Positions 50,552 to 59,801 of a stretch of 64,000 nt of DNA are shown here, in pieces. The notes beneath the pieces were generated by a model, which saw only the letters and a program-made list of their open reading frames with translations, was not told where the DNA came from and searched no databases. The translations under genes and the position numbers were made by a program. This DNA comes from RZZS01 sp964491785 (GTDB lineage Bacteria > Pseudomonadota > Alphaproteobacteria > Micavibrionales > Micavibrionaceae). Location: positions 1 through 64,000 of the forward strand of contig CAZBGS010000004.1 in assembly GCA_964491785.1 (NCBI GenBank), read 5' to 3'. Every line of letters starts with the position of its first letter. Within the stretch, counting starts at the first letter, position 1.

Positions 50552-51862
50552 ATGCCAATTTCGCCGCAAGTGGTTGAAAACGATTATAAAGTTAAGGATA
50601 TTAGCCTTGCGGAATGGGGGCGGAAGGAAATGGTGCTGGCGGAAAAGGAGATGCCGGGACTGATGGCCGTGAGGCAGGAATACGGATCTTCGCAGCCGTT
50701 AAAGGGGGCGCGCATCGCCGGGTGCCTGCATATGACGATCCAGACAGCGGTGCTGATCGAGACGCTTACCCATCTGGGGGCGGAGGTGCGCTGGTCTTCC
50801 TGCAATATTTTTTCGACACAGGATCATGCGGCTTCGGCCATTGCGGCGGCGGGAATACCGGTGTTCGCCTGGAAGGGGATGAACGAAGAGGAGTTCTGGT
50901 GGGCGATCGACATGACTATCGAGGGGCCTGGCGGATGGCGTCCGAACATGATTCTCGACGACGGCGGCGACCTGACATTGCGCATGCATGAAAAATATCC
51001 CGAACTGCTGAAGGACGTACGGGGTATTTCCGAGGAAACGACGACCGGCGTGCACCGTCTTTACGAGATGGCGAGGAAGGGCACGCTCAAGGTTCCGGCC
51101 TTTAATGTCAATGACAGCGTCACCAAGTCCAAATTCGACAACAAGTACGGATGCAGGGAAAGCCTGGTGGACGGCATACGCCGTGCCACCGACGTGATGA
51201 TGTCCGGCAAGGTCGCGGTAGTGGCCGGTTTCGGCGATGTCGGCAAGGGGAGCGCCGAATCCCTGCGCAATGCCGGGGCGAGAGTGCTGGTGACCGAGAT
51301 CGACCCGATCTGCGCGCTTCAGGCGGCGATGGAGGGCTATGAGGTCGTCACCATGGACAACGCAGCGCCGCGCGGGGATATCTTCGTCACCGCGACCGGG
51401 AATGTCGACGTTATCACGGTCGATCATATGCGGAAAATGAAGGACGGGGCGATAGTGTGCAATATCGGCCATTTCGACAGCGAGATCGAGGTCGGCGGCC
51501 TTCGCAATATGAAATGGCATAACGTCAAGCCGCAGGTCGACGAGATCGAATTTCCCGACGGCAAGAGGATAATTCTGCTGGCCGAAGGCCGCCTTGTGAA
51601 CCTTGGCTGCGCGACCGGGCATCCGAGCTTTGTGATGAGCGCCTCGTTCACCAATCAGGTACTGGCGCAGATCGAGTTGTGGAACAATCCCGGCAAATAC
51701 GAACGCCAGGTGTACGTTCTGCCCAAGCAGCTTGACGAAAAAGTCGCAAGGCTGCATCTGGAAAAGCTTGGCGTGCAGCTGGAAAAGCTCAGCAAGAAGC
51801 AGGCCGACTATATCGGGGTCGAGACCAGCGGGCCTTTCAAGTCTGATCAGTACAGATATTGA
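50552..51862 (+). CDS. ahcY: Adenosylhomocysteinase
   Basis: 436 residues. Hydrolyses S-adenosylhomocysteine to homocysteine and adenosine with tightly bound NAD. DISLAEWGRKEM at the N-terminus, LTHLGAEVRWSSCNIFSTQD near residue 72, EETTTGVHRLYEM near 160, NAD loop VAGFGDVGKGSAESL near 225, and the C-terminal QADYIGV...FKSDQYRY, where Lys and Tyr contact NAD. AGGAG precedes the ATG. No SAH riboswitch could be recognised in the 114 bases upstream. Confidence 0.97.
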   Translation: MPISPQVVENDYKVKDISLAEWGRKEMVLAEKEMPGLMAVRQEYGSSQPLKGARIAGCLHMTIQTAVLIETLTHLGAEVRWSSCNIFSTQDHAASAIAAAGIPVFAWKGMNEEEFWWAIDMTIEGPGGWRPNMILDDGGDLTLRMHEKYPELLKDVRGISEETTTGVHRLYEMARKGTLKVPAFNVNDSVTKSKFDNKYGCRESLVDGIRRATDVMMSGKVAVVAGFGDVGKGSAESLRNAGARVLVTEIDPICALQAAMEGYEVVTMDNAAPRGDIFVTATGNVDVITVDHMRKMKDGAIVCNIGHFDSEIEVGGLRNMKWHNVKPQVDEIEFPDGKRIILLAEGRLVNLGCATGHPSFVMSASFTNQVLAQIELWNNPGKYERQVYVLPKQLDEKVARLHLEKLGVQLEKLSKKQADYIGVETSGPFKSDQYRY

Positions 51863-53274
51863 TCGGGGCAGTCGGCATAGGCCGTACGGCTTTGAAGCCG
51901 GCGGTGCAGGCCGCCGCGGCACTGATGATCGCACTGGCGGCAGTCTGGGTGCAGATGCATTCGGGAGAGCCGAGGGCGTACGATCCAGATTCCGGCAAAT
52001 ATCTGTCTGTGGCAATCGTTCTGCATGAAAGCGGCGTATTTACCGACGGCCTGATGAGCAGGCATGCCGTGAGGACGGGGCCGGACGGGCAGGGGATGTT
52101 TTTCGCGCCGCTGTATCCGGCTTTTCTCGCGGCGGTAATGAAGGCTGACGCCCCGCTTGCGGAGGCGGCGCGGTGCGCGGTGGCAGGCTCCGTCTGCGGC
52201 AGTTTCTCTTTGCTCTACAGCATACAGGGACTATTTGCGGCTGCCGGGGCGCTTGCGGTCTGGCTCGCGGGGTATGTCATTACCGGGCGCCTGGCCCTCG
52301 CCTGGGCCGCCATGGGGCTTGCGCTTGCGGCGGAGGCTTTTGCGCATTACGCGGGGGCGATTATGACCGAGGCGCTGGCGCTGCCGCTGTTCGCGGTGTC
52401 GTGCCTGCTTGCTGTACTTGCGGTCAGGTGCGGGGGGCGCAAAAGAATGATGATGCTGCTTGCTTACGGGGCTTCGCTCGGGGCGCTGGCGCTTGTACGT
52501 CCGTCCTGCCTTTACCTGTTTCTAGCGGCGGTGCCGGTGACGGCGATAGCAATGCTTATTGCGCTCGATTTTAGAAGCGCGCTGGCGGCTACTCTGGTGC
52601 TGGTTGCCGGGTTTGCGATCGTTTCAGGGCCGTGGATAATGCGCAACGGCCTGGCGACAGGGAGCTACAAAATTTCGGAAGGATATGCTGGGTTTATTTT
52701 TGTCCAGCGGGCGGCGTTCAATGAAATGCGAAGCGATGAATGGAGGGCCTCCTTTGTGTACGGCCTGCCGGATTTTGGCGATTCGCTATGCGGGAGGTTG
52801 TTCGATCCGGAAAGTTGCCAGAGGCTCGATTACGCCAATCCGGAAGGTTTTTACCAGCGGGGAAACAATCAGTACCGGGCGCAGAGCATCGAAAAGGCAG
52901 GGGGAAAAGACAGGCTTCTGGGCTATTTGCTGAAGGAGGAGGTTATCGGTAACGCGGGCAGGCATATCGCCGTTAGTCTCTCTCTGGCCTGGCGCGGGAT
53001 GTGGGTGAGCAAATACTGGGGACTTGCGGCAATACCGCTTTTCGCGGCCGCTTTCTTCGGGGCGGTGCGGCGGCGGTGCGGGGCTTTTATCGTCTATTCG
53101 CTGCCCGCGTGGTTCATGCTCGGCTTTCATGCCTTCACCAGTGTCAATGTGGTAAGGTATAATCTTGTTCTTGTGCCCTGCCTTGCTCTCGGATCGGCGA
53201 TGGTGCTGCTTCGGATGTGGGAGGGGTTGGCGGGAAAATACAGGCAGGCGGCAGGAAAGGCGGAGGACGCATGA
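51859..53274 (+). CDS. Polytopic GT-C-type glycosyltransferase (ArnT/PMT-like)
   Basis: 471 residues from a TTG overlapping the ahcY stop; another TTG at 51892 or GTG at 51904 is possible. About ten membrane helices. An early extracytoplasmic loop has acidic residues (RAYDPDSGKYLSVAIVLHES) and FFAPLYPAFLAAVM, the layout of GT-C enzymes that take sugars from polyprenyl phosphate. A large loop at about 270-370 precedes the last helices. Acceptor (lipid A, protein or glycan) unknown. Four-base overlap with the next gene; first of a three-gene cassette. Confidence 0.7.
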   Translation: MIGAVGIGRTALKPAVQAAAALMIALAAVWVQMHSGEPRAYDPDSGKYLSVAIVLHESGVFTDGLMSRHAVRTGPDGQGMFFAPLYPAFLAAVMKADAPLAEAARCAVAGSVCGSFSLLYSIQGLFAAAGALAVWLAGYVITGRLALAWAAMGLALAAEAFAHYAGAIMTEALALPLFAVSCLLAVLAVRCGGRKRMMMLLAYGASLGALALVRPSCLYLFLAAVPVTAIAMLIALDFRSALAATLVLVAGFAIVSGPWIMRNGLATGSYKISEGYAGFIFVQRAAFNEMRSDEWRASFVYGLPDFGDSLCGRLFDPESCQRLDYANPEGFYQRGNNQYRAQSIEKAGGKDRLLGYLLKEEVIGNAGRHIAVSLSLAWRGMWVSKYWGLAAIPLFAAAFFGAVRRRCGAFIVYSLPAWFMLGFHAFTSVNVVRYNLVLVPCLALGSAMVLLRMWEGLAGKYRQAAGKAEDA

Positions 53275-53642
53275 ACGAAATTTCCAATTCCCAGATGATT
53301 CAGCTGACCCTGTTCGCTTTTATGCTGGCAGGCGGGCAGATTCTGTTCAAGAAGGCGGCGGCCAGCATTCCGGCGCTGAATTCGCCGGAGGCTTTCGCCG
53401 CCCTCGGTCTGAATCCCTGGTTGTGGATGGCTCTGGCGCTGTACGGGGCGGCGACGCTTATATGGGTGATGATCCTCCAGAGCGTGCCGCTCTCCACAGC
53501 CTATCCGTTCGTTGCTCTCGGGTTCGTGATCGTGCCTCTGGCGTCGTGGCTTTTGTTTCATGAAACGCTGGGCTGGCAGCATGCGGGGGGGACGGTTTTC
53601 ATTCTGCTCGGCCTCGGCCTTATTACCGGATTTTCCAAATGA
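53271..53642 (+). CDS. Small four-helix transporter (EmrE/ArnEF-like flippase)
   Basis: 123 residues from the ATG at 53271 (ATGA overlap with the previous gene). Four helices: MIQLTLFAFMLAGGQILFKK, WLWMALALYGAATLIWVMIL, YPFVALGFVIVPLASWLLF, and GTVFILLGLGLITGF. SMR/EamA-like, with the PLSTAYPFVALGFV signature shared by ArnE/ArnF undecaprenyl-phosphate-sugar flippase subunits. Context between a GT-C and a GT2 gene makes lipid-linked-sugar flipping likelier than drug efflux. Confidence 0.75.
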   Translation: MNEISNSQMIQLTLFAFMLAGGQILFKKAAASIPALNSPEAFAALGLNPWLWMALALYGAATLIWVMILQSVPLSTAYPFVALGFVIVPLASWLLFHETLGWQHAGGTVFILLGLGLITGFSK

Positions 53643-54613
53643 GAAAAAGCAAGATCGCAGTCGTGATACCGTGTTACCGCGTGCGCGGGAAAGTCGGGGA
53701 GGTTATTTCGGCGATTCCCGATTTCGTCTGGCAGATATACTGCGTGGATGACGCATGCCCGGAAGGTAGCGGAGATTTTGTGGAAAGTCTCGGTCATCCC
53801 AAGGTCAAGGTATTGAGGCATGAGAGCAATCAGGGGGTGGGAGGCGCGGTCGTCACCGGATACAGGCAGGCGCTGAAGGACGGGGCGCGCATTATCGTCA
53901 AAATTGACGGCGACGGGCAGATGGATCCCAAGCTGATCCCTTTCTTCGTGCGTCCGATCCTGCACAGGGAATGCGACTATACCAAAGGCAACCGTTTCTA
54001 CCGCCCGAGCGACGTGAAGAACATGCCGCGGGCACGGCTGCTGGGCAACGCGGCGCTGAGCTTTCTTAACAAGCTCTCCAGCGGGTACTGGCACGTCTTC
54101 GACCCCAACAACGGCTACACGGCCGTTCATGCGCGGGTGCTTCAGGAATTGCCTCTGGAAAAGCTTCACAAGAAATATTTTTTCGAAAGCGATATGCTGT
54201 TCCGGCTCAACACGGTTCATGCGGCGGTTCACGATATTCCGATGAGAGCCATATACGCGGACGAGAACAGCAGTCTTATCATCAGAAAGGTGGTTCTTCC
54301 CTTTGTCAGCGGGCATCTGGCCAATTTTTTGAAAAGGCTTGCATATAACTATTTTCTGAGGGATTTCAGTCTGGCTTCACTGCTGCTGGTGTGCGGCAGC
54401 GTTCTGCTGGCGTTCGGTCTGAGTTTCGTCGGGTTCGCCTGGATCGAATCTGCACAATCGGGAGAGCCGGCCAGCGCGGGGGCGGTTATGCTTGGCGCAC
54501 TGCCGGTGTTTCTCGGGGTTCAGTTCCTGGTTTCCTTCCTCCAGTACGATATCGCGGCGACGCCCAGGGTTCCGCTGCACACGCATATCGCGGTTGACGG
54601 GAAAGAATTATAA
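53639..54613 (+). CDS. Family 2 glycosyltransferase (polyprenyl-phosphate type)
   Basis: 324 residues, starting in an ATGA overlap. GT-A catalytic domain (about 5-215): IAVVIPCYRVRGKVGEVI, VDDACPEGSGD near residue 38, GVGGAVVTGYRQALKDGA, and the DxD-type motif KIDGDGQMDPKLIPF near 90. Two C-terminal helices (about 245-270 and 282-305) anchor it in the membrane, as in GtrB and ArnC. It would charge undecaprenyl phosphate with a sugar for the flippase and GT-C enzyme encoded upstream. Sugar unknown. Confidence 0.82.
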   Translation: MRKSKIAVVIPCYRVRGKVGEVISAIPDFVWQIYCVDDACPEGSGDFVESLGHPKVKVLRHESNQGVGGAVVTGYRQALKDGARIIVKIDGDGQMDPKLIPFFVRPILHRECDYTKGNRFYRPSDVKNMPRARLLGNAALSFLNKLSSGYWHVFDPNNGYTAVHARVLQELPLEKLHKKYFFESDMLFRLNTVHAAVHDIPMRAIYADENSSLIIRKVVLPFVSGHLANFLKRLAYNYFLRDFSLASLLLVCGSVLLAFGLSFVGFAWIESAQSGEPASAGAVMLGALPVFLGVQFLVSFLQYDIAATPRVPLHTHIAVDGKEL

Positions 54614-54630
54614 ATATAAGCATCATTTTC

Positions 54631-55500
54631 ATGTGTGAAATGACCAATAATAACGGCGAACATATTCTTTGCATCACCTGTCCCGACAAGCCGGGGATAG
54701 TCGCGGCTGTGGCAAGCACGCTGCGTGATACGGGATGCAATATCGAGGAGTCGGCGCAGTTCTACGACCGGTTTTCCGGATATTTCTTTATGAGGGTTTT
54801 GATGAGACCCTATTACCCGGGAGCCACGATCGAGGGGTTTGCCAAGGCTTTCGGCCCGGCGGCAAAGGAGAAGGGCATCGAGTGGAAGCTGTACGACAGC
54901 GCGAAAAAGGTGAACGCCCTTATCATGGTTTCAAAAGAGGATCATTGCCTCAATGATCTGCTGTACCGCTGGCGGACAAATCAGCTGCCGGTCAATATTA
55001 CGGCAGTGGTTTCGAACCATGAGGTAAATCGCGCACTTGTGGAAGACCGCGGAATAAAGTTCATTTATCTGCCGGTGAACGCAGGCAACAAGGAAGAGCA
55101 GGAGCAAAGGCTTGGCGAAATCGTCGAGGAGACGCAAAGCGAGCTGATCGTTCTTGCCAGATACATGCAGGTTCTTTCAGATGGCATTTGTCAGCGGTAT
55201 CAGGGGAGAATCATCAATATCCATCACTCCTTCCTGCCGGGCTTCAAAGGGGCGCGGCCCTATCATCAGGCTTACGAGCGCGGGGTGAAAATCATCGGAG
55301 CGACCGCTCATTTCGCGACCGCCGACCTGGACGAGGGGCCGATCATCGAACAGGAGACGATCAGGATCGACCATACCAAGACACCTGAAAAGCTTCAGGT
55401 TCTCGGCAAGGATATCGAGTCGCGGGTACTGGCGCGGGCGATTTTGTATTTTGCCGAACGGCGTATTTTTCTTTTAGGGCGGCGGACGATACTTCTTTGA
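54631..55500 (+). CDS. purU: Formyltetrahydrofolate deformylase
   Basis: 289 residues. N-terminal ACT domain (about 10-85; LCITCPDKPGIVAAVASTLR) and a formyltransferase-like domain (about 92-285) with ALIMVSKEDHCLNDLLYRW, LARYMQVLS near 185, and catalytic IINIHHSFLPGFKGARPYHQ near 200, then HFATADLDEGPIIEQ with the catalytic Asp. Releases formate from 10-formyl-THF to balance one-carbon pools. A second Met four codons in is an alternative start. Lies between the glycosylation cassette and the DivL-like gene. Confidence 0.95.
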   Translation: MCEMTNNNGEHILCITCPDKPGIVAAVASTLRDTGCNIEESAQFYDRFSGYFFMRVLMRPYYPGATIEGFAKAFGPAAKEKGIEWKLYDSAKKVNALIMVSKEDHCLNDLLYRWRTNQLPVNITAVVSNHEVNRALVEDRGIKFIYLPVNAGNKEEQEQRLGEIVEETQSELIVLARYMQVLSDGICQRYQGRIINIHHSFLPGFKGARPYHQAYERGVKIIGATAHFATADLDEGPIIEQETIRIDHTKTPEKLQVLGKDIESRVLARAILYFAERRIFLLGRRTILL

Positions 55501-55507
55501 AGATCAC

Positions 55508-57925
55508 TTGAGTGATTTGGCGGCAGGCAGTAAACTTGCCGGCGTGAGTACGCAGAAGCAGCCTTATAAATCCTTCGTCGGACGTTTTCTTGCTTCCCTG
55601 ACCGGGGCGGATATGCTGCTGGCCGAGAAGTCCCGGCTTGAGGCTTTTCTTGATGCCGTGCCCGGCGAGTACTGCGGTTTCTCAATCGAGGGGCATGTGG
55701 CGTTCAGTCGCGGGTTTGCCGGGCTTCTGGGGCTGAGGAAAATAGAGTCGCTGCTTGACGTGCAGGGCTCGCTCCGTCCGGACGGCGCGGCTGCTCTTGA
55801 GAGCATGTATTCCCGCCTGCAGGAAAGCGGCAAGCCGTTTTCGATCATCGTCCAGACCAACGATAACGCCCGTACGCTCAAGCTAGCAGGATCAAGAGGC
55901 AAGGCGCTTGACGGGGGGGATCTGTATTACGTTCTCTGGCTTGAGGACATCACTCTGGAGACCGAAGCAAGAAACAAGCTTGAAAACCAGCACCGGCATA
56001 CTTCTGCCGAATTGCGGCGAATCCAGTCGGTTCTGGACAATGTCGAAATACCGTTATGGATGCGAGACGAAAATTCCGAGCTTATCTGGTGCAACAGGAA
56101 TTATGGCGGCATTGTCGGCTTGCCATCGCTGATGGCGGTGGCGGAGCAGAGGGAGCTGCCTACCACTGCGGGCGTGCGCAAGAGCAAGGGCGGTTCATCC
56201 AGTCCGCTTAAAGCGATGGCTGAGGAGGCGTTGCGCTCGGGAGCTGTCCAGAGCCAGCAGACGCACAGCATTATCGCCGGGAACCGGAGACTTCTGGACA
56301 TTACCGAGATTCCTGTGAAAAATCTTGAAGTTACTGTGGGGATGGCGAGGGACATAACCCGCGAGGAAGAGCTTGAGCGCAAGATAAGCCGCTATGTGGC
56401 GGCAAACAAGGAGCTGTTGGAGCAGTTGCGGGCGGCGATAGCGATCTTTGCCGCCGACCACAGTCTGGAATTTTACAATTCGGCTTTCGCCCAGCTCTGG
56501 GATCTTGAGGAGCAGTGGCTGAATACCAGGCCCAAGCTTGGCGATATCATGGAGAAACTGCGCGAGACGCGGCGCCTGCCGGAGCAGGCGGATTTCCGCA
56601 AGTTTAAGCAGCAATGGATGAACATGTTCACCAGCCTTATCGAGCCGCATGAGGACATGCTGCACCTGCCGGACGGGTCTGCGCTGCGGATGCTGGCGGT
56701 GCAGCACCCTATGGGAGGGCTGATGACGACTTTCGAGGATGTAACCAGCCGTCTGGAGCTGGAATCCTCGTACAATACCCTGATCGCGGTACAGAAGGAA
56801 ACGCTCGACAATCTGGCCGAGGGCATCGTGGTCTTCGGCAGTGACGGGCGTGTGAAGCTCTGGAATCCATCCTATGCGGCGCTGTGGGGACTCAATCCAG
56901 AGGATCTGGAGGCGAAGCCGCATATCACACGACTGATAGAGAAACGTCAGGGGTATTTCGAAAGCGAGGACTGGGAAAAGCAGCGCGACCAGCTGATCAA
57001 GCTTGGACTTGAAAGAAGGCAGCGGGAGGGCAGGCTGGTATGCAGGAACGGCGATATTCTGGATTATGCGACGGTGCCGCTGCCTGACGGAGGAGTGCTG
57101 ATTTCATGGGCGGATGTTACCGATACCGTCAGGGTAGAGACGGCGCTGCGAGAGAAGAACGCCGCGCTCGAGGCGGCAGAGCGTCTGAAGCTCGACTTCC
57201 TGGCGAATGTTTCCTACCAGTTGCGGACGCCTCTCAACGCGATAATGGGCTTCAACGAGATACTCGATAAAGAGTATTTCGGATCACTGAACCAGAGGCA
57301 GAAGGAATACACCAAAAGCATGCATGAGGCCGGGGAGAGGCTGCTGGGGCTGATCAACGACATTCTGGATCTTTCGACGATAGAAGCCGGGTACATGCAG
57401 CTGGACATCAGCGAGGTCGGCATTCGCAAGATGCTGGCTAATCTTCTCGATCTGGTGCGCGAATGGACGCGTAAGGAGAGAATCGAGATCGTCATGGACT
57501 GCCCGCGGGACATCGGCACGATCAGGGCCGACGAGCGGCGGATCAAGCAGGTTCTGCTCAACATCATCCGCAACGCGATCGATTACACGCCGCAAAAAGG
57601 GGCGATCAGCTTCAAAGTCTCGCGGAACGGTGAGGGCGTGGAGATTTCGGTGTCCGACACCGGGGTCGGAATTCCGGCGGAGGATCAGGAACGGGTCTTC
57701 CAGCCCTTCGAGAGGGTACACAGGGCCACCAGACAGGACGGTGTGAGCGCGCGCGGCGGCGCTGGCCTGGGGCTTACCCTGGTCAGGAACATCATCGAGC
57801 TTCACGGGGGCCGCGTCGGTATCGAGAGCGAGGGCGGGCAGGGAACCACGGTAAGGATATTTCTTCCGCAGGACGGCAAATCATTGTCCCGCCCTGTGCT
57901 TCAGGCTGACGGGGCCGAAGCCTAA
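55508..57925 (+). CDS. divL: DivL-like PAS-domain (tyrosine) kinase
   Basis: 805 residues from a TTG; a GTG at 55544 is an alternative start. Several PAS-like segments fill residues 30-540 (for example IQSVLDNVEIPLWMRDENSE and NLAEGIVVFGSDGRVKLWNP). A dimerisation helix follows with LDFLANVSYQLRTPLNAIMG: the phosphoacceptor His is replaced by Tyr570 (counted from the TTG). The ATPase domain keeps NIIRNAIDYTPQKGA, VSDTGVGIP and GAGLGLTLVRNIIELHGG. Tyr at this position and the place between ahcY and tsaE are hallmarks of Caulobacter DivL, which tunes CckA in cell-cycle control. Confidence 0.85.
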   Translation: MSDLAAGSKLAGVSTQKQPYKSFVGRFLASLTGADMLLAEKSRLEAFLDAVPGEYCGFSIEGHVAFSRGFAGLLGLRKIESLLDVQGSLRPDGAAALESMYSRLQESGKPFSIIVQTNDNARTLKLAGSRGKALDGGDLYYVLWLEDITLETEARNKLENQHRHTSAELRRIQSVLDNVEIPLWMRDENSELIWCNRNYGGIVGLPSLMAVAEQRELPTTAGVRKSKGGSSSPLKAMAEEALRSGAVQSQQTHSIIAGNRRLLDITEIPVKNLEVTVGMARDITREEELERKISRYVAANKELLEQLRAAIAIFAADHSLEFYNSAFAQLWDLEEQWLNTRPKLGDIMEKLRETRRLPEQADFRKFKQQWMNMFTSLIEPHEDMLHLPDGSALRMLAVQHPMGGLMTTFEDVTSRLELESSYNTLIAVQKETLDNLAEGIVVFGSDGRVKLWNPSYAALWGLNPEDLEAKPHITRLIEKRQGYFESEDWEKQRDQLIKLGLERRQREGRLVCRNGDILDYATVPLPDGGVLISWADVTDTVRVETALREKNAALEAAERLKLDFLANVSYQLRTPLNAIMGFNEILDKEYFGSLNQRQKEYTKSMHEAGERLLGLINDILDLSTIEAGYMQLDISEVGIRKMLANLLDLVREWTRKERIEIVMDCPRDIGTIRADERRIKQVLLNIIRNAIDYTPQKGAISFKVSRNGEGVEISVSDTGVGIPAEDQERVFQPFERVHRATRQDGVSARGGAGLGLTLVRNIIELHGGRVGIESEGGQGTTVRIFLPQDGKSLSRPVLQADGAEA

Positions 57926-58311
57926 TAACAATCGGCGCTGGTTCTGGTGGAACCATCCGGCAAAATTTCGCCGCGAATTAGGATTTCTCCCATATCGATC
58001 CGGGTTTTGCAGCTGAAAAGGGGAACCAGAGAGCGCAAGGTCAGCTCAAGCGTCCAATCGGGGAAGAAGGGGCCGGTGGTGCAGAATTCGTTACGTTCGG
58101 ATTTTTCCAGCCGGAAATTCGATCTATGGCGGGTGCGGATGCCATCGTCGCGGGTGAAGTAGTCGGTGGCGATTGTTCCCGAAACCTGATAAGGAGCGCT
58201 GTTGTAAACGGTGAAGCAGGCAGGCGAATCAAGAAGCATCTGCGCCGATGCCTGCGGCGAGGTCAGGAGAAAAGCGGTCAGGGTCGCAGCCAGAAGGTAT
58301 ACGGTTCTCAT
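57922..58311 (-). CDS. Small periplasmic protein of unknown function
   Basis: 129 residues. Sec signal peptide (VYLLAATLTAFLLTSPQASA, cleavage near residue 23). The mature part is beta-rich with four Cys (PACFTVY, EFCTTG, SCKTRID and a C-terminal DCY), enough for two disulfides. No known family recognised. Its stop overlaps the divL stop region by four bases on the opposite strand. Confidence 0.65.
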   Translation of the reverse strand: MRTVYLLAATLTAFLLTSPQASAQMLLDSPACFTVYNSAPYQVSGTIATDYFTRDDGIRTRHRSNFRLEKSERNEFCTTGPFFPDWTLELTLRSLVPLFSCKTRIDMGEILIRGEILPDGSTRTSADCY

Positions 58312-58349
58312 GTTTTTATTTTACCGCATCGGACGGCTCAATGCCATGG

Positions 58350-59357
58350 TCAGGGTTTGCCGGGGATGCCTTTTGAAGTGGAGTATTCGAAGTGAAGTTC
58401 CTGATCGGGGCGGATCAGCCTGAAGGCGCTGTGGGCCGCCTGCGAGGCTTCGGCGAAGCCGGTCAGTATCAAGCGCAGCTTGCCCTGGTATGTGACTATG
58501 TCTCCCGCGGCAAAGATGCCAGGCAGGCCGGTTTCGCCGGTGGATTGGTCGATGCGGATGTGGCCGCTTACGATATCAAGCCCCCAGTCTTCGAGCGGGC
58601 CGAGTTTTGCGGCGAGGCCGAAGAAAGGCAGGAGAACGTCGGCCTCAAGAACGCGCTCGCCGTTGCCGCAGACGGAGGAGACGGTTACGGTTTCAAGAAT
58701 TCCATCAGATCCTTCGATAGATTTGAGCTGGTAGGGGGCGACCAGTTCGACAAGTCCCTTGCCGACGAGCGCGTTTAGCTTTCCTGTGTTTTCAGGGGCG
58801 GCGCGGAAGTTTTCTCGGCGGTGAACCATGTAGAGGCGTTTTGCGGTTCCGGCAAGGTTCAAAGCCCAGTCGACGGCGCTGTCGCCACCTCCGGCTATAA
58901 CGATTCTCTTGCCGGCGAGGGCGGATTTGTCGCGAATCAGGTAGAATACCGACTTGTTTTCGAAGACTTCAATATTTTCGAGCGGAGGGCGGTTGGGGCC
59001 GAAGGATCCGGAGCCGGCGGCTATAATCACGGCTCCGGCCTCGATTTCAGTTCCGGCGGAGGTCGAGATTATCCAGTTTGAGCCGCTGCGGGCGAGTTTT
59101 TGCGCCTGCTGGCCGAGGTGGTAGACCGGGCCGAAGGGACGGGCCTGACGCTCCAGATTTTCTATCAGCCTGAAGGCTTCGATTTCCGGGCAGCCGGGAA
59201 TGTCGTAAATGGGCTTTTCCGGATAGAGTGCGGTGCACTGGCCGCCGATCTCAGGCAGGGAATCGATGACGGAAGAGCGAAGGCCCAGCATTCCGCACTG
59301 GAAAACCGCAAAAAGTCCGGTCGGGCCGGCGCCGATAATTGCAACATCCGTCTTCAT
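58350..59357 (-). CDS. Ferredoxin/flavodoxin-NADP+ reductase, thioredoxin-reductase-like type
   Basis: 335 residues from the ATG at 59357; a longer in-frame start would run through tsaE. FAD-binding GxGxxG in VAIIGAGPTGLFAVFQCG at the N-terminus, IGGQCTALYPEKPIYDIPG near residue 45, NADPH-binding IVIAGGGDSAVDWAL near 160, and the second FAD motif GIFAAGDIVTYQGKLRLI near 285. The CxxC pair of thioredoxin reductase is absent, so it matches the YumC-like ferredoxin-NADP reductases. Cytoplasmic. Divergent from tsaE with an 18-base gap. Confidence 0.88.
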   Translation of the reverse strand: MKTDVAIIGAGPTGLFAVFQCGMLGLRSSVIDSLPEIGGQCTALYPEKPIYDIPGCPEIEAFRLIENLERQARPFGPVYHLGQQAQKLARSGSNWIISTSAGTEIEAGAVIIAAGSGSFGPNRPPLENIEVFENKSVFYLIRDKSALAGKRIVIAGGGDSAVDWALNLAGTAKRLYMVHRRENFRAAPENTGKLNALVGKGLVELVAPYQLKSIEGSDGILETVTVSSVCGNGERVLEADVLLPFFGLAAKLGPLEDWGLDIVSGHIRIDQSTGETGLPGIFAAGDIVTYQGKLRLILTGFAEASQAAHSAFRLIRPDQELHFEYSTSKGIPGKP

Positions 59358-59375
59358 GGCGTATCTATTAAACAC

Positions 59376-59801
59376 ATGGAATTCCTCTCGTACAGTGAAA
59401 ATGACACCACCCTGTTCGCCCGCAGTTTCGCCCGCAAGCTTGCCGGCGGAGATGTAGTTCTGCTGCGCGGCAAGCTTGGCGCCGGGAAAAGCGTTTTTGC
59501 CAGGGAGATGATCAGAACCCTTTGCGGCGATGCAAGCCTCGAAGTACCAAGTCCCACCTTTACGCTGGTGCAAACGTATGAGTCGGCGAAAGGCGAAATC
59601 TGGCATTTCGATCTGTACCGGTTGAAAGATCCGGATGAAGTTTACGAGATCGGCTGGGAAGAGGCTCTGGCCGGAGGAATCGTGCTGGTGGAATGGCCGG
59701 AAAGGCTCGGGGCGCTGACACCGGCAAAAAGCAGGTCAGTGAATCTCACCATGGTGCAGGGTGAACCGGATTCGCGTCTCATTGAGGTGGTGGAAGCATG
59801 A
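59376..59801 (+). CDS. tsaE: tRNA threonylcarbamoyladenosine biosynthesis ATPase TsaE
   Basis: 141 residues from the ATG at 59376. Walker A LLRGKLGAGKSVFAREMIR near residue 35, PSPTFTLVQTYES near 65, HFDLYRLKDPDEVYEIGWEE near 82 and the C-terminal VLVEWPERL. Works with TsaB and TsaD to make t6A in tRNAs. Its stop overlaps the next start (ATGA). Placement after divL is the common alphaproteobacterial order. Confidence 0.93.
   Translation: MEFLSYSENDTTLFARSFARKLAGGDVVLLRGKLGAGKSVFAREMIRTLCGDASLEVPSPTFTLVQTYESAKGEIWHFDLYRLKDPDEVYEIGWEEALAGGIVLVEWPERLGALTPAKSRSVNLTMVQGEPDSRLIEVVEA

Noticed and set aside
50699..52015. Long open frame of 438 codons on the minus strand
   Set aside because: It lies antisense across ahcY, whose motifs are complete. 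The frame is open because of GC-rich codon bias; the translation has no recognisable domain.
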